A stretch of 39,669 nt of DNA from Microbacterium sp. GTDB taxonomy: Bacteria; Actinomycetota; Actinomycetes; Actinomycetales; Microbacteriaceae. Shown piece after piece: positions 8,446 through 14,959 of this stretch. The stretch is taken from assembly GCA_017744855.1 (NCBI GenBank), contig JAGIAK010000014.1, positions 1-39,669 of the forward strand. The letters run 5' to 3'. Position numbers and translations under genes: made by a program. How positions within the stretch are numbered: the stretch's first letter is position 1; the number at the start of each line of letters is the position of its first letter. The notes beneath the pieces are model-generated. The model was given only the letters and a program-made list of their open reading frames with translations. It was not told the origin of the DNA and did no database searches.

Positions 8446-9960
8446 TCACTTCGCGCTGGCGACGGTGACGCCGGCCAGGTTGATGCGGGAGTTGATCGAG
8501 TCCTTCGGGAATCCGGAGACGAGCGGGCTGACCGCGGTGATCGTCTCGCCGTTGTACAGCCAGTCGGCCGCGTGGTCCTCGGAGACGATGCGCGCGGCCT
8601 GCGCGAGCAGCTTCGCCGACGCGTCGGGGTCGACCTCGGCGAGCGCCTGCTCGTAGAGCTTCTGCACGTCGGCGTTGTCGTAGCCGAAGTAGTAGTCGGG
8701 GTTGGCGAAGTTGCCGAAGTCGCGCGGCTCGACGTGCAGCACGAAGCTGAGGTCGTAGTCGTGGTTCGTGTAGACGTCCTCGAGCCAGGCGGGGAACTCG
8801 ACCGACTTCACGTCGAGCGTGACGCCGACCTTCGCGAAGTCGGAGATGAGCACCTTGGGCACCGTCGTCCCGTAGAACGACGGGATCGTCAGGGTCAGCT
8901 CGAGCTTCTCGTGACCGGACTCCTTGAGCAGCTGCTTGGCCTTCTCGGGGTCGTAGGAGACGACGTCGGAGAGGTCCTCGTAGCCGGGGTCCAGCTCGGG
9001 GATGGGACCGTAGAGGGTGGTGCCGGCGCCGACGGCCTCGACGAGCGCCTCGTGGTCGATCGCCAGACGGAGCGCCTCGCGCACGCGGACGTCGTCGAGC
9101 GGAGCCTTCTTGTTGTTGAAGGCCAGCGTCGCCTTGTCGGTGGTGCGGCCCTTGGTGAGGGTGAAGTCGGTGCCGTCGAACTGGGACACGAGGTTCGGGT
9201 CGACGGCCGTGAGCACCTGCACTCCGCCGTCGAGCGCCGTGTTCACGCCCGCAGTGAAGTCGGGGATGTACTGGAACTCGACCGTGGCGACGCCGGCGGC
9301 CTTGCCCCAGTAGCCGTCGTAGCGGTTGAAGCTGATGGTGCTTCCCTTGTTCCAGCGGCCGAGGGTGAACGGTCCCGTGCCGTTCTCCGCGGTCTTCAGA
9401 TCGGTGGTGTCCCCGTTCTGGAACACGAGTCCGGCGGGACCGGTGAGGGAGAAGAGGAAGTTCTGGTTCGGCTGCGTCAGCACGATCTCGACCGTCTTCG
9501 GGTCGGTCGCGGTGATGGAGGCCACCGGCGCGAAGTCGGAGTTGCCCTGCAGCGTGCTGTCCGTGCGCACGGCCTCATAGGAGGCGACGACGTCGGCTGA
9601 CGTGAGGGCGGTGCCGTTGTGGAAGGTGACGCCGTCGTTCAGCGTGAACGTGTAGGTGAGGCCGTCGCTCGACACCTTGTAGTCGGAGGCGAGGCGCGGC
9701 TCGATCTTGTTGTCCTGGGTGCGGGTGACCAGTCCCTCGTAGATGTTGTCGACGAGGATCTGCTCCAGCGCCGCGCCGCTGGTGTGGCGGATGTCGAGGT
9801 TGGTCGGCTCGAGGACCAGACCGACCTCGAGCGTCGCGTCCGGGTCGGGCTTGCCGGTGGATGTGGCCGTGGGCTGCGGGGAGCCGGTGCAGGCGCTGAG
9901 GATCACGGCGGTGGCCGCGATCGCGGAGATCAGCGCGATTCGTCGGGTGCGACGGAACAT
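8446..9960 (-). CDS. ABC transporter substrate-binding lipoprotein, family 5
   Basis: A 504-residue extracytoplasmic binding protein of the DppA/OppA type. The N-terminal basic region and hydrophobic stretch end in the lipobox LSAC with the lipidated Cys24, so it is anchored on the outer face of the membrane. Family 5 features include LEPTNLDIRHTSG at the start, YTFTLNDGVTFHNGTALTSADVVAS, and a C-terminal WLYNGETITAV segment. The ligand (peptide, nickel, opine, sugar and so on) cannot be told. The start is ATG 9960 with a GAGAGGAAAA SD. It is the first transporter gene and is likely the most highly expressed. It lies 90 bases after the alpha/beta hydrolase gene, which is on the same strand. 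Confidence 0.94.
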   Translation of the reverse strand: MFRRTRRIALISAIAATAVILSACTGSPQPTATSTGKPDPDATLEVGLVLEPTNLDIRHTSGAALEQILVDNIYEGLVTRTQDNKIEPRLASDYKVSSDGLTYTFTLNDGVTFHNGTALTSADVVASYEAVRTDSTLQGNSDFAPVASITATDPKTVEIVLTQPNQNFLFSLTGPAGLVFQNGDTTDLKTAENGTGPFTLGRWNKGSTISFNRYDGYWGKAAGVATVEFQYIPDFTAGVNTALDGGVQVLTAVDPNLVSQFDGTDFTLTKGRTTDKATLAFNNKKAPLDDVRVREALRLAIDHEALVEAVGAGTTLYGPIPELDPGYEDLSDVVSYDPEKAKQLLKESGHEKLELTLTIPSFYGTTVPKVLISDFAKVGVTLDVKSVEFPAWLEDVYTNHDYDLSFVLHVEPRDFGNFANPDYYFGYDNADVQKLYEQALAEVDPDASAKLLAQAARIVSEDHAADWLYNGETITAVSPLVSGFPKDSINSRINLAGVTVASAK

Positions 9961-10050
9961 GGTTTTCCTCTCGGTGCGGCAGGTGCTGTGTGCCGGTGGG
10001 ACGAGCCTAGGGAGTCGGGATCGGGAGCGGGTCGGGTACGGAACGGGGCG

Positions 10051-10962
10051 TCACAATTCGCCGGCGACGAGGTCGGCGAGCACGCGGGGAGCGGTCTCCT
10101 GCACGTTGTGGGTGGCGTCGACGGCGACGACCCTGGAACCGGGGACGCGGGTGGCGAACTCGGCGGCGTCGGCCTCGGTGACGAACCCCCGCTCTGCGCG
10201 GACCAGGGTGATCGGAGCGGTGACGGCGGCGAGGTCGGCCCAGCCGGCCTCGTGCAGAAGCGAGGGGGATGCGGCGGTGCCGGGGTCGTGGGAGGAGAGC
10301 GCCTGGGCCGCGAGATGCGCGAAGTGGTGCTTCCACTCGATGCGCCCGTCCGGACGCACCCTTGTGTTGAGGAAGACGCCGCGCTCGGTCTCCGGACGGG
10401 TGCCGCCGAATCCGAGGGAGATGGCCTTGTCGACGAGCTCGTCCCTGGTGGCGAAGTCGGTCGGCCCCGCATAGAACTCCCGGAGCGCGGCGGGACCGGC
10501 CGTCACGTCGATGCCGGGGGTGATGTCGACGATGACGAGGGCGGCGACGAGGTCGGGCCGTGCGGCGGCCAGGGCAGCGCCCGTGAGTCCGCCGAGCGAC
10601 TGCCCGACGATGAGCTGAGGAACCTCGGTCCAGGCGTCGAGTGCGAGCGCGACATCGGCGGCGAGCGTGCGGGGGGAGTAGTCGAGGTCGTCGCGCCACG
10701 AGGAGTCGCCGTGGCCGGCGAGGTCGATCGCGAGCAGCGGCTGCCCCAGGGCGAGTGCCGTCGTGTCCCAGGTGTGGGCGTTGAGGCCGGCGCCGTGCAG
10801 GAAGGTGACCAGCGGTGCGCCGTCGCCGATGCGCAGAGCGCTCAGCGTGCGGCCGTCGGGGAGGTCGAGCGAGATGCGCTCGGCCGTCGGCAGGGTGACC
10901 CCGAGGGTAGCGGCCTGTGCGGGAAGATAGTGGAACTCGCTGATGTCGTTCGGCACGTCCAC
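10051..10962 (-). CDS. Alpha/beta hydrolase
   Basis: A 303-residue cytoplasmic alpha/beta hydrolase. The oxyanion-hole segment is FLHGAGLN, the nucleophile elbow is GQSLGG with Ser122, and the catalytic His is H285 (DATHNVQE). DLAGHGDSS is the usual strand-6 region. Substrate is unknown; esterase, lactonase or C-C hydrolase are possible. I chose GTG 10962 because AGGAG sits 6 bases before it; an earlier in-frame GTG (11019) has no SD and would add a non-conserved 19 residues. It lies upstream of the peptide-type importer on the same strand, so its product might process an imported compound, but that link is only positional. Confidence 0.85.
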   Translation of the reverse strand: MDVPNDISEFHYLPAQAATLGVTLPTAERISLDLPDGRTLSALRIGDGAPLVTFLHGAGLNAHTWDTTALALGQPLLAIDLAGHGDSSWRDDLDYSPRTLAADVALALDAWTEVPQLIVGQSLGGLTGAALAAARPDLVAALVIVDITPGIDVTAGPAALREFYAGPTDFATRDELVDKAISLGFGGTRPETERGVFLNTRVRPDGRIEWKHHFAHLAAQALSSHDPGTAASPSLLHEAGWADLAAVTAPITLVRAERGFVTEADAAEFATRVPGSRVVAVDATHNVQETAPRVLADLVAGEL

Positions 10963-11133
10963 ATTCTGCTCCTGCCTGCGCGTTCCGGAGAAACTCGGGA
11001 GCGTAGTGACAAGCAACACCGCGTAATCATTGGTAACTTTGCGCTTATTTCTGTGTATCAGCTTGTCTTAATGCATTTCTCCTCTGCGCGCCACGCCAGC
11101 CGGGATGCCGTCTGCAGCGAATATCATGGAGCC
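10963..11133. promoter_or_regulatory. AT-rich divergent intergenic region
   Basis: The 171 bases between two divergent genes contain the most AT-rich stretch of this part of the window (about 11023-11080), so promoters for both directions probably lie here. On the plus strand TATCAT (11122-11127) sits 6 bases before the AhpD-like ATG. On the minus strand TACGCT lies near 11003. No clear operator repeat was seen. Confidence 0.45.
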
Positions 11134-11610
11134 ATGAGCGAGACGCGAGTGCACCTCTCCAAGACCGAGCCCGCCGCCTATCACGCATTGGATGAGTTCT
11201 CGAAGACCGTCGGCGAGATCTGTGCGGCGAACGGCATCGACGATCGCCTCAAGGAGATCGTCATGATCCACTGCTCGCAGCTGAACGGCTGCTCGTTCTG
11301 CACCCGTATCCACGTCGACCGCGCGCTCAAGGCCGGACTCGACACCGACATCCTGATGCAGATCGCCGCGTGGCGGGAGAGCGGCGTGTTCAGCGAGCGC
11401 GAGCGGGCGGCGCTTGAGCTCGCCGAGGCGTTCACGTTCATCGCCGAGGAGGGCATCTCCGACGAGGTCTACGACCGGGTCGGGGGAGTGTTCACCGAGA
11501 AAGAGTACGCGGCGCTGAGCTGGGCGTGCGTGTCGATCAACGCGTTCAACCGCATCGTCATCGCCGGCCGCTACCCGGTGCCGCCGCGCGCTCCGCAGGC
11601 GCAGGCATGA
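11134..11610 (+). CDS. AhpD-like / carboxymuconolactone decarboxylase family protein
   Basis: A 158-residue all-helical protein of the CMD/AhpD family. The redox site is C53-S-F-C56 with H60 (CSFCTRIH), the CxxC-x3-H motif of peroxidase-type (AhpD-like) members, as opposed to the true decarboxylases, which lack the cysteines. Cys47 is an additional nearby thiol. It probably acts as a thiol-dependent peroxidase or oxidoreductase; the reductant is unknown. TATCAT ends exactly 6 bases before ATG 11134, suggesting a leaderless mRNA; GGAG is too close to the ATG to be a normal SD. The last codons overlap the phosphatase ATG as ATGA (11607-11610), so the two are translationally coupled. Confidence 0.9.
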   Translation: MSETRVHLSKTEPAAYHALDEFSKTVGEICAANGIDDRLKEIVMIHCSQLNGCSFCTRIHVDRALKAGLDTDILMQIAAWRESGVFSERERAALELAEAFTFIAEEGISDEVYDRVGGVFTEKEYAALSWACVSINAFNRIVIAGRYPVPPRAPQAQA

Positions 11611-12326
11611 CTCTCCTCGACGTCGAAGGGGTCAACAACGTCCGGGACGTCGGCGGGATGCCTGCCGTCGGCGGACGCATCCGCTCCGGCGTGCTGCTCC
11701 GGTCAGGGCAGCTCTCGGGGGCGACCCCGGCCGGGGCCGAGGAGCTCGCGGCGCGCGTGCGCCGCATCGTCGACCTTCGCGACGGCGAGGAGGTCGCTGC
11801 GGAGCCCAGTGAGATCGAGGGACCGGAGACGACGCACCTGCCCCTGTTCCTCGGCTCGGTGCGCTCGTTCTTCGAGACCGACACGAGCCTCGACGACCTC
11901 TACCTGCATCTGCTCGAGGAGAGCGGGGAGCGGCTCGTGGAGGCCGTGCGGATCATCGCGGCCGGTGAGCCGACGCTCGTGCACTGCACGGTCGGCAAGG
12001 ACCGCACCGGTGTCACCGTGGCCCTCGCGCTCGCCGCGGTGGGCGCCGATCGTGAGGCGATCATCGAGGACTACGCGCTCACGGAGTCGCAGCTGCCGCC
12101 CGAGCGTTCCCGGATGATCGCGGCGTACCTGCGCTCCCAGCATCCTGAAGCGGTCAACGCCGTCGCCCTCGCGACGGAGTCGCCGGCTCCCGTGATGCGC
12201 GCCCTGCTGGACCGCATCGACGGGCGCTGGGGATCGGCTGCCGGCTACCTCAGCGCGAACGGGATGACGGATGCCGAGCTGGACGCGCTGCGGGCCGTGC
12301 TGGTCGAGCCTGCTCAGCAAGGTTAG
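11607..12326 (+). CDS. Tyrosine-phosphatase family protein (CX5R)
   Basis: A 239-residue protein of the bacterial tyrosine/lipid phosphatase family (Y_phosphatase3, the group containing mycobacterial PtpB). It opens with the family N-terminal motif NNVRDVGG and has the P-loop HCTVGKDRTG with nucleophile Cys127 and Arg133; the Lys inside the loop is typical of members acting on phosphoinositides as well as phosphotyrosine. IVDLRDGEE (54-62) is also conserved. The enzyme is cytoplasmic, with unknown substrate. Its ATG overlaps the AhpD-like stop. Its own TAG stop lies inside the iron box of the following gene, so the operon ends there. Confidence 0.9.
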   Translation: MTLLDVEGVNNVRDVGGMPAVGGRIRSGVLLRSGQLSGATPAGAEELAARVRRIVDLRDGEEVAAEPSEIEGPETTHLPLFLGSVRSFFETDTSLDDLYLHLLEESGERLVEAVRIIAAGEPTLVHCTVGKDRTGVTVALALAAVGADREAIIEDYALTESQLPPERSRMIAAYLRSQHPEAVNAVALATESPAPVMRALLDRIDGRWGSAAGYLSANGMTDAELDALRAVLVEPAQQG

Positions 12327-12336
12327 GCAAGCCTTC
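12318..12336 (+). promoter_or_regulatory. DtxR/IdeR-type iron box
   Basis: The 19 bases match the DtxR/IdeR consensus (TTAGGTTAGGCTAACCTAA) at about 13 of 19 places, with a central GGTTAGGC core and a nearly symmetric partner AGCCTT. It overlaps the stop of the phosphatase gene and ends 9 bases before a -10-like TACGAT (12346-12351), so a bound iron repressor would block the -35 region of the downstream SIP-like gene. Confidence 0.7.
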
Positions 12337-12360
12337 TCTCAGTGATACGATGGAGGCATC

Positions 12361-12831
12361 ATGAGCACCTCCCTCGACACCCGCAGCACGCGCGCAGAGC
12401 GTCGTGAGGCGCGCCGTCGTGCGCACCACCTTGTGACGGCCGACGAGAACTCCCTCGCGGAGCTCGAGGCCTTCCTCGCCACCCTGCCGCTGTGCGCCTC
12501 CGGACGGATCTTCGTCGAGGTGCCCGAGGCGTCGGACATCGGCGTCCTCCAGGCGCCCGGTCGGATGACGGTCACGTGGCTGGCTCGTGGCGAGCGTTCC
12601 GGTGCTCCCGGCACCGGTCGGTCGTGCGCTCCCGGCCAGGCGCTCGCGCGGGCGACCTGCGCGTGGGCCGACGAGATGCTGTGCGACGACGAGATGGAGA
12701 CCAGGGTCACGCTCCTCGGCGGATTCCTCGGTACCGCGGACATCATCGAGCACCTCACCGACGACCTCGGCATCGACGCGGAGCGCATCTACGCACCCGA
12801 GCGCTTCGGACTCCTGTCCAGCGAGCGCTGA
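12361..12831 (+). CDS. Short siderophore-interacting-protein-like (SIP C-terminal) protein
   Basis: A 156-residue protein matching only the C-terminal NAD(P)H-binding-like half of siderophore-interacting ferric reductases: VTADENSLAELEAFLATLP, IFVEVPEASD, VTWLARG and the final GIDAERIYAPERFGL follow the order seen in that domain. The N-terminal FAD-binding barrel with its RxYT motif is absent, so the protein cannot carry its own flavin in the usual way. It has four cysteines (C45, C89, C100, C108) that could bind a metal or FeS cluster, which is inference. The iron box just upstream implies induction in iron starvation. The start is ATG 12361 with GGAGG 4 bases before it. It may pair with another reductase or with IrtA. 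Confidence 0.75.
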   Translation: MSTSLDTRSTRAERREARRRAHHLVTADENSLAELEAFLATLPLCASGRIFVEVPEASDIGVLQAPGRMTVTWLARGERSGAPGTGRSCAPGQALARATCAWADEMLCDDEMETRVTLLGGFLGTADIIEHLTDDLGIDAERIYAPERFGLLSSER

Positions 12832-12841
12832 CCGCCGCGGC

Positions 12842-13279
12842 TCAGGCGCCGCGACGCACGTAGTTGCCGTCTTCGAGCCCCGCCTCGATCTCGAAGCGGT
12901 TGCGCAGCGGATCGCGGCCGGCGACGAGGTACAGCACCGGCATCAGGAACCCGTAGCGGAGCCATTGCGCCTTGTGCACGGCCTCGTGCCTGAGCACGGC
13001 GTCCGAGGGCACGGCGTCACCCGTGAGGAAGCAGCCTCCGACGCAGACGCCGCCGCGGTTGTAGGTCCAGGCGGGCATCCCACGGAACACCCACAGCCCG
13101 GCCCGACGTTCGACGGGGCCGGTGCTCCACAGCGAGCCCCAGAGCCAGCCCACCGACGTGCCCCACCAGTAGCCGATGCGGCTGATCGGGGAGCGCAGCA
13201 GGAACGAGGGGATGCGGCGGTCGAACCGCCGTCCCCGTTCGAGAGCCTGCTCGGCTGCCGTGCGCCAGTCGGCCGTCAT
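12842..13279 (-). CDS. Uncharacterised HExxH protein (metallopeptidase-like)
   Basis: A 145-residue protein that I do not recognise by name. It contains HEAVH (98-102) followed by KAQW and then NRFEIEA (127-133). HExxH with a downstream Glu is the zinc-ligand layout of gluzincin-type metallopeptidases, and the HE..H..Q...N..E..A pattern is seen in short actinobacterial proteins. Two cysteines (C79, C83) and many Trp/Gly residues lie in the middle. There is no signal peptide; hydrophobic stretches near 36-50 and 110-120 might touch the membrane. The start ATG 13279 overlaps the stop of the arginase-like gene (ATGA), so the two are coupled. It faces the SIP-like gene tail to tail, 10 bases apart. 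Confidence 0.7.
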   Translation of the reverse strand: MTADWRTAAEQALERGRRFDRRIPSFLLRSPISRIGYWWGTSVGWLWGSLWSTGPVERRAGLWVFRGMPAWTYNRGGVCVGGCFLTGDAVPSDAVLRHEAVHKAQWLRYGFLMPVLYLVAGRDPLRNRFEIEAGLEDGNYVRRGA

Positions 13280-14076
13280 GCGACGGCGCCGACGAGCCGC
13301 AGCAGCGCGCCGAGGTCGTCGACGGCGTCGGCGGGAGACCGCGGGGCGAAGCCGGCGATCGTGGCGCCGGCCAGCGGCACGCGCTCACGGAGCGCGCGGA
13401 TCGCCGCGCTCAGCGTCGCCGTGGCGAGGCCGAAGGGCGCAGGGGAGGAGACCCCGCCCAGCTCCGAGGGGTCGAGCACGTCGACGTCGATGTGTACCCA
13501 GACACGCGACGCGCCTGTCGCCAGCACGGCCTCGGCGACGGCATCCACACGGTCGAGGTCGGAGACGGACAGCACCGTGAGGCCGTCGACCTCGGCGACC
13601 TCGGCATCGTCGAGGTTGCGCATGCCGACGGCGACGACCCGCTCACGCGGCACTCCGGGCGACAGCGCGAGCTGAGGTTCGCCCTCGCCGAGCACGGCGC
13701 GCAGCGCCATGCCGGAGAATGCGCCGGAGGGGGACGTGTCGGGGGTGTGCATGTCGGGATGCGCATCGCACCACACCACGGCGAGGTCGTCGGTGCCGCC
13801 AGGCAGTGCGCGCAGAGCGGCCACCGTGACGCTGCAGTCGCCGCCGATCACCACGGTGTCCGCGGCCATCGCCTCGGCGACCAGGTCGTGCGTGCGCAGC
13901 AGCGCGCTGAGCCGTCGTACGCCGGTGCCGAGAGACTCACCGGCCTCGACGGGGACGTCGAGCACGGTGGTGGCAGCGCGGGGGAGGTCGCCGGCGATGG
14001 CCGAGGCGCCGTCGATCAGGAGCATCGCCCGCGCGGAGGGGGAGCCCTGCCACTGCGGGACCACGAGGAATCTCAT
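13276..14076 (-). CDS. Arginase/agmatinase/formiminoglutamase family protein with a GGDCS variant
   Basis: A 266-residue ureohydrolase-fold protein. Metal-binding motifs are DAHPDMHT (D104, H106, D108) and HIDVDVLDP (D197, D199), which hold two Mn ions in arginases. The first motif is GGDCS (78-82) where canonical arginases have GGDHS, so one metal ligand is Cys81 in place of His. The fold and length (about 270-300 usual) fit the family, but the substrate (arginine, agmatine, formiminoglutamate, guanidino acids) cannot be told. The start is ATG 14076. The gene overlaps the downstream HExxH gene by 4 bases and lies downstream of a strong terminator that ends the pspA transcript. Confidence 0.85.
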   Translation of the reverse strand: MRFLVVPQWQGSPSARAMLLIDGASAIAGDLPRAATTVLDVPVEAGESLGTGVRRLSALLRTHDLVAEAMAADTVVIGGDCSVTVAALRALPGGTDDLAVVWCDAHPDMHTPDTSPSGAFSGMALRAVLGEGEPQLALSPGVPRERVVAVGMRNLDDAEVAEVDGLTVLSVSDLDRVDAVAEAVLATGASRVWVHIDVDVLDPSELGGVSSPAPFGLATATLSAAIRALRERVPLAGATIAGFAPRSPADAVDDLGALLRLVGAVA

Positions 14077-14100
14077 CGGATGCCTCCAGAGAAGAGAGAG

Positions 14101-14132
14101 GCGGGTGCCCCGGACCGGTCCGGGGCACCCGC
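14101..14132 (-). terminator. Perfect 32-bp palindrome, terminator of pspA
   Basis: Bases 14101-14116 are the exact reverse complement of 14117-14132, giving a perfect palindrome that folds into a stem of about 14 bp with a CCGG loop. It begins 9 bases after the pspA stop (minus strand). It has no T-tract. Confidence 0.75.
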
Positions 14133-14140
14133 GGGGTGTG

Positions 14141-14887
14141 TCAGGAGCCTTCGATGGCCTGGCGGGGAGCGGCGGAACCGCCCGCCTTGAGCTCGGCGAG
14201 GCGCGCCTCGACCTCGGTGAGCTCTCCGAGGTCCTCGAGGCTCTCGAACTGCGCGTCGAGGCTGGAGGCGGCGAGCTCCGCCTTGCCCTGGGCGAGCGCC
14301 TCCTGGCGGCGGACCTTGTCTTCGAACCGGCCGAGCTCGCTCGTGGGGTCGAGGACGTTGATCGAGGAGACCGCGTCCTGGACCTTGGTCTGCGCCTCGG
14401 CGACCTTGGCGCGCGCGAGGAGCTCGCTGCGCTTGTTCTTCAGCTCGCCCAGCTTCTCCTTCATGCCGTTGAGGCCGGTCTTGAGCTTGTCGACGATCTC
14501 CGTCTGCGCGGCGATCTGCGGCTCAGCCGCGGAGGCCTCGCGCTCGGAGCTGATCTGACGCTGCAGGGCGATCTTCGCCAGGCTGTCGAACTTGTCGGCA
14601 TCCGCGGCGTTGCCTGCGGTGCGCATCTCGTCGGCCTTGCGGCTGGCGGCGAGAGCCTTGTTGCCCCACTCGGTGGCGGACTGCACGTCCTCCTCGTGGT
14701 CGCGCTCGAGAAGACGCAGATTGCCGATGGTCTCGGCGATCGCGGACTCGGCGTCGGCGATGTTGTTGGTGTAGTCGCGGACGAGCTGATCGATCATCTT
14801 CTGCGGGTCCTCGGCGGAGTCGAGGAGGGCGTTGATGTTCGCGCGGACGAGGGTGGAGATTCGCCCGAAGATGGACTGCTTGGCCAT
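14141..14887 (-). CDS. pspA: PspA/IM30 family envelope-stress protein
   Basis: A 248-residue protein, almost entirely alpha-helical coiled coil after the start MAKQSIFGRISTLVRANINALLD, which is the amphipathic membrane-binding helix of PspA/IM30. SAEDPQKMIDQLVRDY is the highly conserved family segment. PspA assembles on the inner face of the membrane and limits proton leakage under envelope stress. ATG 14887 has a good SD (AAAGGAAA). The upstream gene, 72 bases away on the same strand, encodes a TPM-domain membrane protein, and the two are likely co-transcribed. A perfect palindrome ends the transcript. Family name is sure; the exact role in this organism is inferred. Confidence 0.93.
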   Translation of the reverse strand: MAKQSIFGRISTLVRANINALLDSAEDPQKMIDQLVRDYTNNIADAESAIAETIGNLRLLERDHEEDVQSATEWGNKALAASRKADEMRTAGNAADADKFDSLAKIALQRQISSEREASAAEPQIAAQTEIVDKLKTGLNGMKEKLGELKNKRSELLARAKVAEAQTKVQDAVSSINVLDPTSELGRFEDKVRRQEALAQGKAELAASSLDAQFESLEDLGELTEVEARLAELKAGGSAAPRQAIEGS

Positions 14888-14959
14888 GCGGTTTCCTTTC
14901 AGAGGGTCCTGATCGAGATCTTTGCGTACGTGTCTATGAGGTTGGGGGATCGAAGAGGT

